Program-made: the position numbers and the translations under genes
The notes under the pieces: model-generated
Told to the model about the DNA's origin: nothing
Databases searched by the model: none
The model's input: only the letters and a program-made list of their open reading frames with translations
NCBI GenBank assembly: GCA_019400425.1
Contig: JAFREE010000056.1
Location: 62,001 to 126,000 of the forward strand
From: Hymenochaete sp. R1
Lineage: Eukaryota; Basidiomycota; Agaricomycetes; Hymenochaetales; Hymenochaetaceae
Length of the DNA stretch: 64,000 bases
Reading direction: 5' to 3'
In this document: positions 36,857-46,193 of the stretch, one piece after another
How positions within the stretch are numbered: position 1 is the first letter of the stretch
Layout: every line of letters starts with the position of its first letter

Positions 36857-37555
36857 CTAGGGTGTGTAGATGGGCTGTTCTTGGAACGTACGGCCATTCG
36901 GGTCCAAGAGGGTCTTCAACTTGGCAGCAACCTCCCTGACTGTCTCTCGACCGCTTTCGAGCCCTCGCCAGGAGCCGCAGACGTTCCAGCATTCGGAGCA
37001 TGCTTTGCTGGCGGCGTTTACGGTCTCTAATTCGAGTTCGTTTCGATTATGGAGAGCGACGAGGACGTTTACGAGCTGTAAGAAACCTTGCCTCCAGGAG
37101 GCGAGACCGCTGTCTGGATTCATGGTTGTGTCTGTGACGAGGAAAGAGGCGGCCATGGTGAGGTAGTAGCGAAGGAGACGCTGATCGATACCTCCGTTCT
37201 TTGTCATGGCAGCGAGGGCATTTGTGACTGTTTTGCCAAAGCTGGTAGGTGTACTCGCGGCGGTAGTGCTCGATGAGCTCTGAGACTAATTGATACCAAT
37301 GCCAAGTTAATATTTTCTATTTATTTTTTTATAGTAAGATGATAGGAACTCGCCTCCATGGGTTGACCCGAGGACAATTGCTGAGCGCTCTGAGCTTCAC
37401 GGTAGTGTCTCTGGGCAAGAAGGATATTGTAGTAGCGGGGAGAGAGAGAGACAGAATAGATGAGGACCAAGATGACGATTGAGGAAGGGAACGGGGTAAC
37501 GTACAAGGAAGTCCGGGACGGAAAAGAAGCCGGGGTTCGGCATGCCAGTGGCCAT
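36857..37555 (-). CDS. Conserved unknown small protein, 178 residues
   Basis: Exons 37505-37555, 37354-37410 and 36857-37285 sum to 537 nt. It starts MATGMPNPGFFSVPDFL, then RHYREAQSAQQLSSGQPME, a Ser/Thr-rich linker, and a C-terminal helical part: FGKTVTNALAAMTKNGGIDQ, RLLRYYLTMAASFLVTD, ASWRQGFLQLVNVLVALHNR and CSECWNVCGSWRGLESGRET. No signal peptide; the helical part is amphipathic rather than membrane-spanning. I do not recognise the family. The second intron appears to use a GC donor (GAG/GCGAGT), as no GT in the area keeps the frame. Confidence 0.75.
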
Positions 37556-38737
37556 TGGCTGTTTTAAAATAGACAAAGTGATGGGAGTGGATTCGATTGA
37601 GTTGGCGGGTGGGATGAGTTGACGAGGACGAAAAGGACGTCGGGTATAAATATTAAAATATTAAACATTTCTGAAGAGAGAGAAAGAGAGAGAGAAAGAG
37701 AAAAGGTGTGCGCGCTCTCTGTTCTGTCTCTGGCTCTGGAGAGGCTGCTGGATCGCTCTTTGTGGTGGATCAGGATCAGGATGCCGGAGGATGGGTTGTG
37801 CTGCAGATCGCCGATCTTCACCTCTCTCGCCCTCTCATTGGCTCATTCTCTCAATTCAAACCATAACTTCCAGTTATGACGTATCTCTTCTCTATACCAC
37901 GTTTTCCTCCCAATACTTGACACGCTACCATCATCTATTCTAGGCCCTTCAACCTCTCTCTTCCAATTTTAATTTTAATTTTAATATCCATCCTCGGTCT
38001 TCACCAAATTTAATATGACTGCTGACATTACTGTAATGCCTCGGAGAAAGTGCGGTGCTGACACTCGCACACTCCGACTTCGACTCTCTTCGGGAGCCTC
38101 TCTCTCGGAGCTCGATCGATCCTTACCCATCTCCCGCTCCATCCTATCCTTTCCTATCGATTGCGCTCGTCTCCGTCCACGCCTTCATGTCCGTCAATCG
38201 TCAACAGACCACATTCCAGAGCCTTCTTCTCTCATTCAAATCAATCCCTGCTGCAGTCACGTTCACTTGGATGTGGCCACATCCTCCTACCAATCTCCCT
38301 CGCCCCACAAATCCTCTACCAGAACCAACAACCATCGCGCCAAGTCCAGGGAATTCGCCCCCTATCCTATCACGTACTCTCCATCGGATTTTTCAGTCGG
38401 AGAGAAGACGCGGTACCATTAGCATCCAACGTGAACGAACTTTGAATTCTTTCGCAGCCCTGAGCGTACCGGTACTCATAAACGCTCTAATTACCGGAGA
38501 CTGAAGCTTCTCAAAAGTCCAACATGGACAAGACTGAAGAATGCGGTGAATAGCAGTATGAAGTTCAATTTCGTAATTGTGGCACTGTTTATACTTGTTT
38601 GGCGTACAGACACGCGTAGATCCCTGTCTCATGATCGGCGACGGGCTCTTTGTCCGAGCTGCCCGAGCTCACCGTACACACCACCCATCATCTTTTCTTA
38701 CCACGGTATAACGGCTCTTTGGTGACTGGCATTCGGT
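37556..38737. other. Divergent intergenic region
   Basis: About 1.2 kb between the minus-strand unknown gene and the plus-strand CCDC47-like gene. It contains a purine microsatellite (GA/GAAA units, about 37676-37707) and a repeated TTTTAA unit at about 37967-37984. Open frames at 38015-38504 run in three phases over Ser/Pro/Arg-rich sequence and are not convincing. Confidence 0.5.
37676..37707 (+). repeat. Purine microsatellite (GA)n/(GAAA)n
   Basis: Imperfect run of GAGAGAAA units in the 5' flank of the minus-strand unknown gene, where it reads as a CT-rich promoter tract. Confidence 0.8.
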
Positions 38738-40155
38738 ATGGCTCTCTCTGTTTTCAACGACCTGGCAAAACTTCTCGCACCTCCGCCGCCATATACATCG
38801 CCGGATTACGATGGTCTCGAATACAGGTGGAAGAGCGTTGTTTTCAGACCTGCTCGTACGTGTCATAAATTTCGTCATCGTTTTGCTTCCGCTGGACTCA
38901 CTCTCGCAATCCTATTTCTCTAGTCTTCAAAACGGAAGCCTTCTTCGTGCTTGGGGTCTTATTGTATGTTGCGTGGTTCTTTATCGGAAAGAGTATCAAC
39001 AAAAGTCGGGCAGAGGCATGGTACGTCGACGAGTTTTTGAGATCGTCGATGCATGCATCTGACCTTTGCATTCTATCATTTCTCTTTTCATAGGTTCAAT
39101 GCCAACTATGGCCTCCTAGAATCCCAATTCTCGAAGCCTACGAGCACCCCAGGGACAGGTCTCATCCAGGACGGCTATTCCGACTTTTTCAACTTCAGCA
39201 CCGGCCGCAAAAACGTCTCTTCCCTGCACTCGGTCCTCAACCTCCTCCCCCGCCAAGACTTCACCACTACCTTCTACCGCCTCGTCTGGGGCCTGATTGA
39301 CCTGACGGTGCGCTATGAGGACGAACTGGAGTTGGACTTTAAGCTTGCGGCGAACTCGGGGCCGAATGGGATTGGGTTCGTGTGGGGGGTGGTGTCGAAG
39401 GAGTGCCTGGCAAAGATTAGGAAGGAGAGGTGGGATTTGACGATGACAAGGACGAGTGAGAGTCCGTTGTTGGCTGGGGGTTATTGTGTCATGTCCGGTA
39501 AGAGCTAGCAACTTCGAAGTCCAGTTTCGAGAACATTTTTTTTAATCATCCATGGTGGGTATGCGACAATTACTTAGAATACGCGGACCTCACTGAGGCG
39601 ATCCTGAAGGGCACGAGTATCGGTGCGGCCCTCAACGACCCCGCCGTCCGTCCCTACATCAAATCACTGACAGTACGTTCACACATCAGCTTCGTGCTAC
39701 TTATCTATTCGCGCTGACGCTGACGTGTACACACCAATCAGATCACCGACCAACCCCGCGAACGGCCCTCCGTCCCCATCCCCGCCGACCAACGCTCCCG
39801 CCACCTCATCGTCTCCCTCCGCCTTCCACCCCCTTCGTCCTCCACCTCGACCGTCCCCCTCCTAAAAGCCTGCTTCGCCCTCATCGACGCCCTCGAGTCC
39901 CCCTCCCCGCGGATTAGCTTCAAGCCCGAAACGCGCACGAAGCTGCGCAAGACGCGCGAGGAGCTCGATGAGAGTATCCGGAAGGAGGCGGAGGCGGAGA
40001 AGAGGATGGAGGTGGAGGAGGAGAAGGCGAGAGAGAAGAAGAAGAGGGATGAGGAGAGGATGGGGAGGTTGAGTGCGGGGGAGCAGAAGAGGGAGATGGA
40101 GAAGGAGAGGAAGAGGGCGATTAGGAAGGCGCAGGGGAGGATGACGAAGAAGTAG
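38738..40155 (+). CDS. CCDC47-like ER membrane protein (PAT complex, former DUF1682)
   Basis: Predicted ER membrane protein of the CCDC47/calumin family; the human protein is part of the PAT chaperone complex for multi-pass membrane proteins and binds calcium. Five exons: MALSVFNDLAKLLAPPPPYT to FRPA, then the membrane segment FKTEAFFVLGVLLYVAWFFI, then WFNANYGLLESQFSK. GLIQDGYSDFFNFSTGRKNV, LNLLPRQDFTTTFYRLVWGL, YEDELELDFKLA, CLAKIRKERWDLTMTRTSES and EYADLTEAILKGTSIGAALN follow in order. The C-terminus is a long Lys/Glu/Arg-rich coiled-coil tail (KREMEKERKRAIRKAQGRM). All joins keep phase with consensus splice sites. The typical luminal N-terminal region of animal CCDC47 is short here, as in other fungi. 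Confidence 0.9.
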
Positions 40156-40882
40156 GGAAGAGTGTAAGTGAGTTAGAGATATGGAGGGAAGGGAGATATT
40201 TAAAAAGGCTGTTGTGCTGTTACGTGTGTTTTCATGATATTGAGCGCGGGTATTTATCTTTCTCAAACCACGAATGTTGGCAAGTCTTGAACCAGCAGGT
40301 TGTTTATCTATTTACAACTATCCATTCCACCGCTAGGCCGCTACAACATTCGTGACTGGATAGGACGAGGTCCTTCTTAAACGTAGTGGTTTTCTCTTGG
40401 TCCCAGTGAATCCATTCTGATCAGACGTGCTGCGCAGTTTTCTCTGGTCCGCTAGTAACCACCACGTCGGTTGTAGTGCTTTGTCTGGCGGTAGGATACG
40501 AAAATATTTTGGACGCTAGTCTTGGAGCATATTTTGAATGTCGAAGGCAGACATTACACTTCCTATTCTTTTTCGTGTGCGAAATGGGAAAACATGAAAG
40601 ACATGGGGCACGTCTTTTGAGAATCTAGTGGGAGTACAAGTTCGATTGGGTAGTGCAAGTCATCATTGTAAGACTTTCGAGCCGACGTCGAAAAAACTGC
40701 GCTTCACAATTAATTATAATAGCTAAGCGAGACGCGCTTTAACACGTGATTTGAGTGGTTGTACTCGGGAATTGCTCCGCGCTTCGACATCTCTCTCATT
40801 CATACCCAGCTCAGCTGCCCAGCTACAGCTGAGCTCATCCCTGGTCCATTGATTCGTTCCTCTTCGACGGGACCTTTCAAAA
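40156..40882. other. Intergenic between CCDC47-like and RING genes
   Basis: About 0.7 kb. Probably 3' flank and promoter; no gene seen. Confidence 0.5.
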
Positions 40883-42180
40883 ATGCCCATTCCAACGTAC
40901 CTGATGGACCTGCAGGAGCAGGAAACGTAAGCCACAGTCACTTCAAACGCTTCAGTGTCTTGTGTACCACCCCTTGGCTAACTTCGCGTCTACGCTATCC
41001 AGTCAACAGGCACTTTGCATGTTACGAGCTTTGCCAGCTCTTGGGCACTCCGAAATCGAGAAGGACGACTCCTGTCCGATATGCCTTCTCCCATTTGACG
41101 GTATTCTGGATGAACACGGTGCTGCATCGTCGAACGGTGAGGGAGCCAGTGGTGCAGAGTCGAGTTCCATGGCTGGTGTTGTGAGACTGGAGGGGTGTGG
41201 GCATATCTTCTGCAGAAAGGAGTGAGTCAATAAATCAATTGTACTTAATCAAGGATCTCGTTCCTAATGAACCTCGACATTTTCAAAGCTTGGCCGAGTG
41301 GATTGAATCGCAGGTGCGTTTGCCTAGTTATGCCATAACCTTCTTTCACGACACTCACTTTTTTGCACTTCATCCATTCAGCACGGAAGCTGCCCTGCCT
41401 GTCGAAACGTCTTTTTTCACTTCACACCAGTAGACGAAGCGGACTACGAGTCTTCGGATGGCGGCGAATATATACCCGAGGAGGACTTCGACGACGAGGA
41501 CTTGGACTTGGACTTGCTCACGGACGACGCGGAGATGTTGGCAACAAGCGACTATGAAGGGGACGACTATAACAATAATGGCGATGTAGATGGAGATGAT
41601 GACGAAGAGGACGAAAGGGAGATAAATGGTGTTATTTATGAACGTCAACACTACCGCCCCACGTCTCCGATAAGAATACCGAGACCTTACCGAAACTCGC
41701 GATACGATTTCTTTGAAAATTTCAGATCACGTTCAACCCCATCCTTCGAGCATCATACCGAGACCACGGCTACCGACGATCTTGCGGATGTGGAAGGTGA
41801 CGAAGTTGACGAAGAAGGTGGTGACTATGAGAGTGAATACGGGAGAGGCGATGCGGAGATGGAAGACTTCGACAGTGATGACGTCCGAATTGGCCATTGC
41901 AGCTCTGATGCCCCTTCGTCCGAGACTGCGTCCTTTGACATAGACGAGATTGAAGAATGTGAGTACCAAAAAAGTTCTCCAGTGAAGTTATAGAATTGAC
42001 CGATCTTCTTCGGGGGTTCTCGCAGCTCACGTTACAAATGTCCTCTTTGTTGACGAAGGGCCTTCTTCCTTAAACGAGGATAGCGATGGTGTTCAGTCGA
42101 GCGATGAGCGAGCTGAAGCCAAGTCAAACGCGAACGTATCGAGCGAACGAACGCATACTGCGTCGAATATCACGCAATGA
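40883..42180 (+). CDS. RING-finger protein with acidic tail
   Basis: Probable E3 ubiquitin ligase. Exons 40883-40926, 41003-41221, 41289-41313, 41382-41958 and 42026-42180 sum to 1020 nt (339 residues). The RING starts at DSCPICLLPF, has a long insert of about 35 residues, then LEGCGHIFCRKDLAEWIES and GSCPACRN. The position of the sixth zinc ligand, usually Cys, is Asp (FCRKD). The rest of the protein is extremely acidic (EYIPEEDFDDEDLDLDL; DGDDDEEDERE; EGDEVDEEGGDYESEY) and Ser-rich. The last intron (41959-42025) is supported by phase, and its exon continues to a TGA at 42180. No substrate or pathway can be assigned. The gene converges with the editing-protein gene, whose stop is 244 bp away. 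Confidence 0.87.
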
Positions 42181-42423
42181 TTCGTATGTGAGCGGATACG
42201 TACTTCCCGGTGTTTTACCCTCAGGATTTATTGCGTCAATACCATGTGTACTACTTATTTTCCACTTAACATCCATATCCTTTCCACTCCCTTCTCCCTC
42301 ATTCGTTTTCTTTGGCTCTTCTCATTTCATCAACATGCATTTTTTTCTGATATTTGTACACCAAGCATGTTGCGCATCAGTATCTTTTCCAACAATAGAT
42401 TCTCTATATATCCTCATCTATGC

Positions 42424-44140
42424 CTAAATATCCGCGAGGGCTTGTTCAACAGCCTCTCCTTCCTTCGTGTCCTTCCACACACCGACCCACTTACCACTCC
42501 ATCGTACACCTCGACCTCCACCTTTGACACCCAACCCGACCTTCAGAGCTTCGCCAGCTGCTTTCGTTCGTGCGTCATCAGATCCTAATACAAACACCGT
42601 TGTCGTACTATTCGCCGATTGCGATGTAGGTGAGGAGGATAGGACAAGAGTATACGGTCTCGACCGAGACTTGGTATCGGAAAGTTCATTGATGAACTTT
42701 GATCCGATACTTTGAAGAAAAACGAGAGCACGAGCCGGGTCGTCCAGTCGGTGATAATGTTTCATAAACGGACTCATTTCAGTGTCGTCTCCTCTCTGGC
42801 CTGCCTCCAACTCAGCGATAAGCCCCTTCGCGATCATCTTTGCCAGTTCTCCTTCAAGTTCTTCACCGCGCTTCTCTGCGCGTTTTCGTTCCTCAACGAC
42901 TTGACTGACGCGTGTGGGTACCTGTGCCGACCCACAGGACATGACTCCTGCCGTCTCCGCCAGGAGCGAATGTGATGAAGATAAGTGGGCATGTAATCGC
43001 GGGCCGCAGAGGAAGAAGAGTCGGGATGTGCTTGTGTTGCCGCGGGCGAGAGACTCGGTTTGCGGGAGGAGGAAGAGTTGGAGGTTGTGCAAAGAAGGTA
43101 GATGTGTACCGCAGCAACTTAATGAAAGAAGTTGCCGGCATTAGGGAAGCATGCAGGGTGAGGGGAAGTCGACTCACGGATTCCTGTCCACCCCATCGAT
43201 GACAATTGTCCTCTTCACTCCTCCGGTGTAATCACTCGGGATAGCTTTTCCGACGGACCTATCTGGTCTGGACTCAAACGTCGCCATTTCAACGCCTGGT
43301 TGGTTCTCCTCGTTTAATGGTTCGACCTCTACATGAACTTTCCGACCCTCGTAGGCGAGTGTATGCGCGAGTGATTGTATGCGTGCGATTTCTTCGAGAG
43401 TCAAAGCACGAGGAAGTTCGACGTACGACGGTGTCGGATAGGAGGTAAGGGACCAAGAAAGAGTGGGGAGGTTGAGGTGCGTTTCGAGGAGGGCGGAAAG
43501 GAGGTGCTGGGATGTGTGCATGCACATCTGGAAAATAGTTCATATGTCAATATTAGAGAGAATGGAATAGGTTGAATATAGACTAACATGATCGAGTCTT
43601 CTGGCATATCCAGCGTCATCAAGGACAGCAGTCATGTGAGTACCCACAGCGATTCCTTCCACATCTCCTTCCTTTGCCTTCACGTAATGTATGGCATGAC
43701 CTCCACGACGCTTGACTTCGACAACTTCAAAGACATATCCGGATGTAGTTCTCAAAAGTCCAGTATCCGACGGTTGGCCACCACCTTCTGGGAACAGGAT
43801 GGTGTCGTGAAGGATGACCTCGTAAAGTTTTTCTGCAGCACTGGCGGGTTTCTTTTTCTTGTTTGACAAGCCCGTCTCGGGGTGATGTAAGTTGCAACTG
43901 ACGACATACGAGTGAAGTTCACGGAGTAGAGGATCGCCTTCGGTGATTCGTTCAGATGTGGCCAGGAACACAGAATCACAAAGGGTGGAAAGTCTCAGAG
44001 CACTCACGTTGACATGCAAGCAGACCGACAGGGATTGGTAAGGTCTTATCAGTTGGCACCTTTAAATCTTGATCAATAATCCTATGATAATCCAGAGGTG
44101 TGATTGGGACGGGCGGCAGTACAAGAGCAGAAGCTGTCAT
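42424..44140 (-). CDS. AARSD1: Alanyl-tRNA editing protein (AlaX/AARSD1 type)
   Basis: Free-standing editing protein that hydrolyses mischarged Ser- or Gly-tRNA(Ala), sharing the editing half of alanyl-tRNA synthetase. Start ATG 44140 (MTASALVLPPVPITPLDYHR), then IPVGLLACQRDPLLRELHSY, LYEVILHDTILFPEGGGQPS, DTGLL and GHAIHYVKAKEGDVEG. The zinc site is visible: HMCMHTSQHLLSALLE (HxxxH) and CCGTHLPSL. SVGKAIPSDYTGGVKR and the C-terminal helical/DHHA-like part (VVEERKRAEKRGEELEGELA; TKAAGEALKVGLGVKGGGRG) follow. At least five exons, joins in phase (for example CQ/R and P/CCGTH). Cytosolic; no targeting signal seen. An in-frame upstream ATG at 44170 exists but lacks family resemblance. Confidence 0.92.
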
Positions 44141-44658
44141 GGATAAGAGCACCTGGCAACTTGAATACACGAGGTTTGAGAGGCAAGGTGCAGCCAGGAT
44201 TCAATCAACGTTAGTCACAGGTTATAGATGGAAAGAATCTCACGCAGCCCGGTGGCGGCCTACTAGAACTTGATAGGAGACTTGGACAAAGACGACTCGC
44301 GCCAAGCAACGTCTCAACTATGCCCACCTCCCGCGACCTCAAGTACCAGATCCATATACTCACCACTCGCTGTGGTTTGCGAAGTTTGTCCAAGATTCAA
44401 AAAGAGGTCCTGTCTGCCCTAATGTAGTAGTTGATTTGCAGATCGAAAACGCGGCTGTCGGCGGCGGGGAGCGCTGAGCGTGAGAAAATAGCTTGGCGCA
44501 TATGCGCCCCGAACAAACCGGGCTACTAGTAGATCTGTAATGACGCAAATCGTCTCAAAGACATCGCTCCATGTACACTGTACATGTATGCATACCGCGG
44601 ACGGGATAACTACTTAAGTTAACCTGATTATCATCTCAATGGTCAACAAGTATTCAGA
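44141..44658. promoter_or_regulatory. Shared divergent promoter, editing protein / Hsp31-like
   Basis: The 518 bp between two divergent starts must hold both promoters. It includes a 17-bp perfect palindrome at 44570-44586. No gene seen; the short minus-strand frames here are not convincing. Confidence 0.5.
44570..44586. promoter_or_regulatory. 17-bp palindrome CATGTACA-C-TGTACATG
   Basis: Eight-base arms around a single C, 73 bp before the Hsp31-like ATG. Symmetry and position fit a dimeric-factor binding site, but this is inference. Confidence 0.4.
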
Positions 44659-45840
44659 ATGTCCCCCAAGCCAAAGGTCCTCTTCGTCTTTACCTCTTGC
44701 AACCAGACTCTCACCGGTGCCCCGACAGTAAGTATTTCACATAGTATCGCGAAACACCCCGACGCAGTCCGATATCATACATATTCTTTTGATAGCAAGC
44801 TCATACTATTTTTATTGATAGGGCTGGTACCTTCCTGAAGCAGCTCACCCATACTACGCGCTTCGCAAAGAAGTCGATATCGATTTCGCATCTCCAAGGG
44901 GTCCTAATCCTCCCATCGACAACGCCAGCGTTGAGGCGTCCAAGGACGACCAAAGTCAGGGATTCCTCAGTGACGACATTGTTAAATCCAAGTTCCAGAA
45001 CGCGAAGAAGCTCTCGGAAGTTGACCCGGGTGAATACGACGCCATTTTTTACGTTGGAGGTCACGGCCCTGTGCTTGATCTGGCGAATGACGCAACGAAT
45101 ATTACAGCTGTTTGCGAAATTCATGACTTTTCACGCGTGTCAGACAATTATAAAAACTGTGGGACTTAGCGAAATTTCATGTGATGACGCACATGTATGC
45201 ATACTGTCGCCTTTCTCCCTTTTTTCTTTCTTTCTTTCCTTCCTATCATGATGCGCGTCATCACATGAAATTTCGCTAAGTCCCACAGTTTTTATAATTG
45301 TCTGACACGCGTGAAAAGTCATGAATTTTAGAAACAGCTGTAAGGTCGCAACCGAGTTCTACCAAAATGGCAAGATAGTTTCAGCAGTCTGTCATGGCCC
45401 AGCGTAAGTGCCAAAGTCAACATCAGAAGGGCGCAATCGCTAGAGTGATGTTTGCTAGCGCACTCGTCGGAGTCAAGGGCTCGGATGGCAAGTCGATCTT
45501 TGAAGGAAAGGAGGCGACCGGCTTCTCAAATGAAGAGGAAGAGTTGATGGGCAAGGTCAAGGTATCTGATTAAAGATGAATGGGGTACCCAATGAGTTTC
45601 CTCAAAGATTTGTCAAGGATGTTCCTTTCCTTCTGGAGACGAGGATAATCGAGCTCGGCGGAAAGTACGTTCGCACCGCTGCGTGGGGGGTACGTGTTGT
45701 AGATGCTTCTATCTTTCTCCAATCACTTGTTCATCTGATTGTAGGAGAAAGTGGTGGTCTCTGGGAAACTGATCACGGGCCAGAATCCGGCTTCTGCAGC
45801 TGCACTTGGGAAGGAACTGTTGTCTGCTCTGAAGAATTGA
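44659..45840 (+). pseudogene. HSP31: Hsp31-like DJ-1/PfpI protein gene, exon 2 split by a foldback element
   Basis: Relative of yeast Hsp31, a glutathione-independent glyoxalase (methylglyoxal detoxification) and stress chaperone. Exons 44659-44727, 44822-45403, 45459-45561, 45618-45689 and 45745-45840. Motifs: KVLFVFTSC, GWYLPEAAHPYYAL, DIDFASPRGP, AIFYVGGHGPVLDL, then after the insertion EFYQNGKIVSAVCHGPA (nucleophile Cys), VGVKGSDGKSIFEGKEATGF, LGGKYVRTAAWG and LITGQNPASA. A 236-bp inverted-repeat element plus a duplicated TA lies at 45103-45342 and brings an in-frame TAG, so a direct read ends before the catalytic Cys. Without those 238 nt the exons sum to 684 nt (227 residues) in frame. 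Broken unless the insert is spliced out. Confidence 0.85.
45105..45340. mobile_element. 236-bp foldback MITE with TA target duplication (Tc1/mariner-like)
   Basis: Left arm 45105-45194 and right arm 45251-45340 (90 bp each) are near-perfect reverse complements, starting CAGCTGTTT. Mismatches are limited to a few bases near the tips and the inner end. The 56-bp centre is a pyrimidine-rich CTTTCTTT stretch. TA flanks both ends (45103-45104 and 45341-45342). It has no coding capacity, so it is non-autonomous. TA duplication and long terminal inverted repeats fit the Tc1/mariner class. The arm identity suggests recent insertion. Confidence 0.88.
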
Positions 45841-46193
45841 AGTACGACATGAATGTAAAAAAAAGTAGGATACGTGTGTGTATTTGTGCGCTTGTGCGTT
45901 GAAATGAAAGGATTGAACGTCGATCGAGAGCTCCGGAGAGCGAGAGGCCATGGGATGAACGAACGGTGCTGCAACGCCGCCTTCCTTTCCTTTCCCTTTG
46001 ACCACCTCCGCTTGTCTGTCCACTCCTTTCAACTTATCTCGCTCATCCACCTGCTTTTCATCATCTTCCTTCGATCTTTCTCGGCCATCTTCATCTTGCA
46101 TGCCATAGACAACGTCAATCGTCTTAGAGACTCATTTCCGTTCCTCTCTCTCTTCATTCCGTGCGGCCACCTTCTCTCCCTGGTCGCTCACAC
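45841..46193. other. Intergenic, NEM1 promoter
   Basis: About 350 bp, rich in C/T on the plus strand near the NEM1 ATG. No other gene seen. Confidence 0.5.

Noticed and set aside
38015..38504. Overlapping plus-strand frames of 94-149 codons
   Set aside because: Three phases are open over the same Ser/Pro/Arg-rich sequence, which points to base composition rather than coding; lies in a divergent promoter region.
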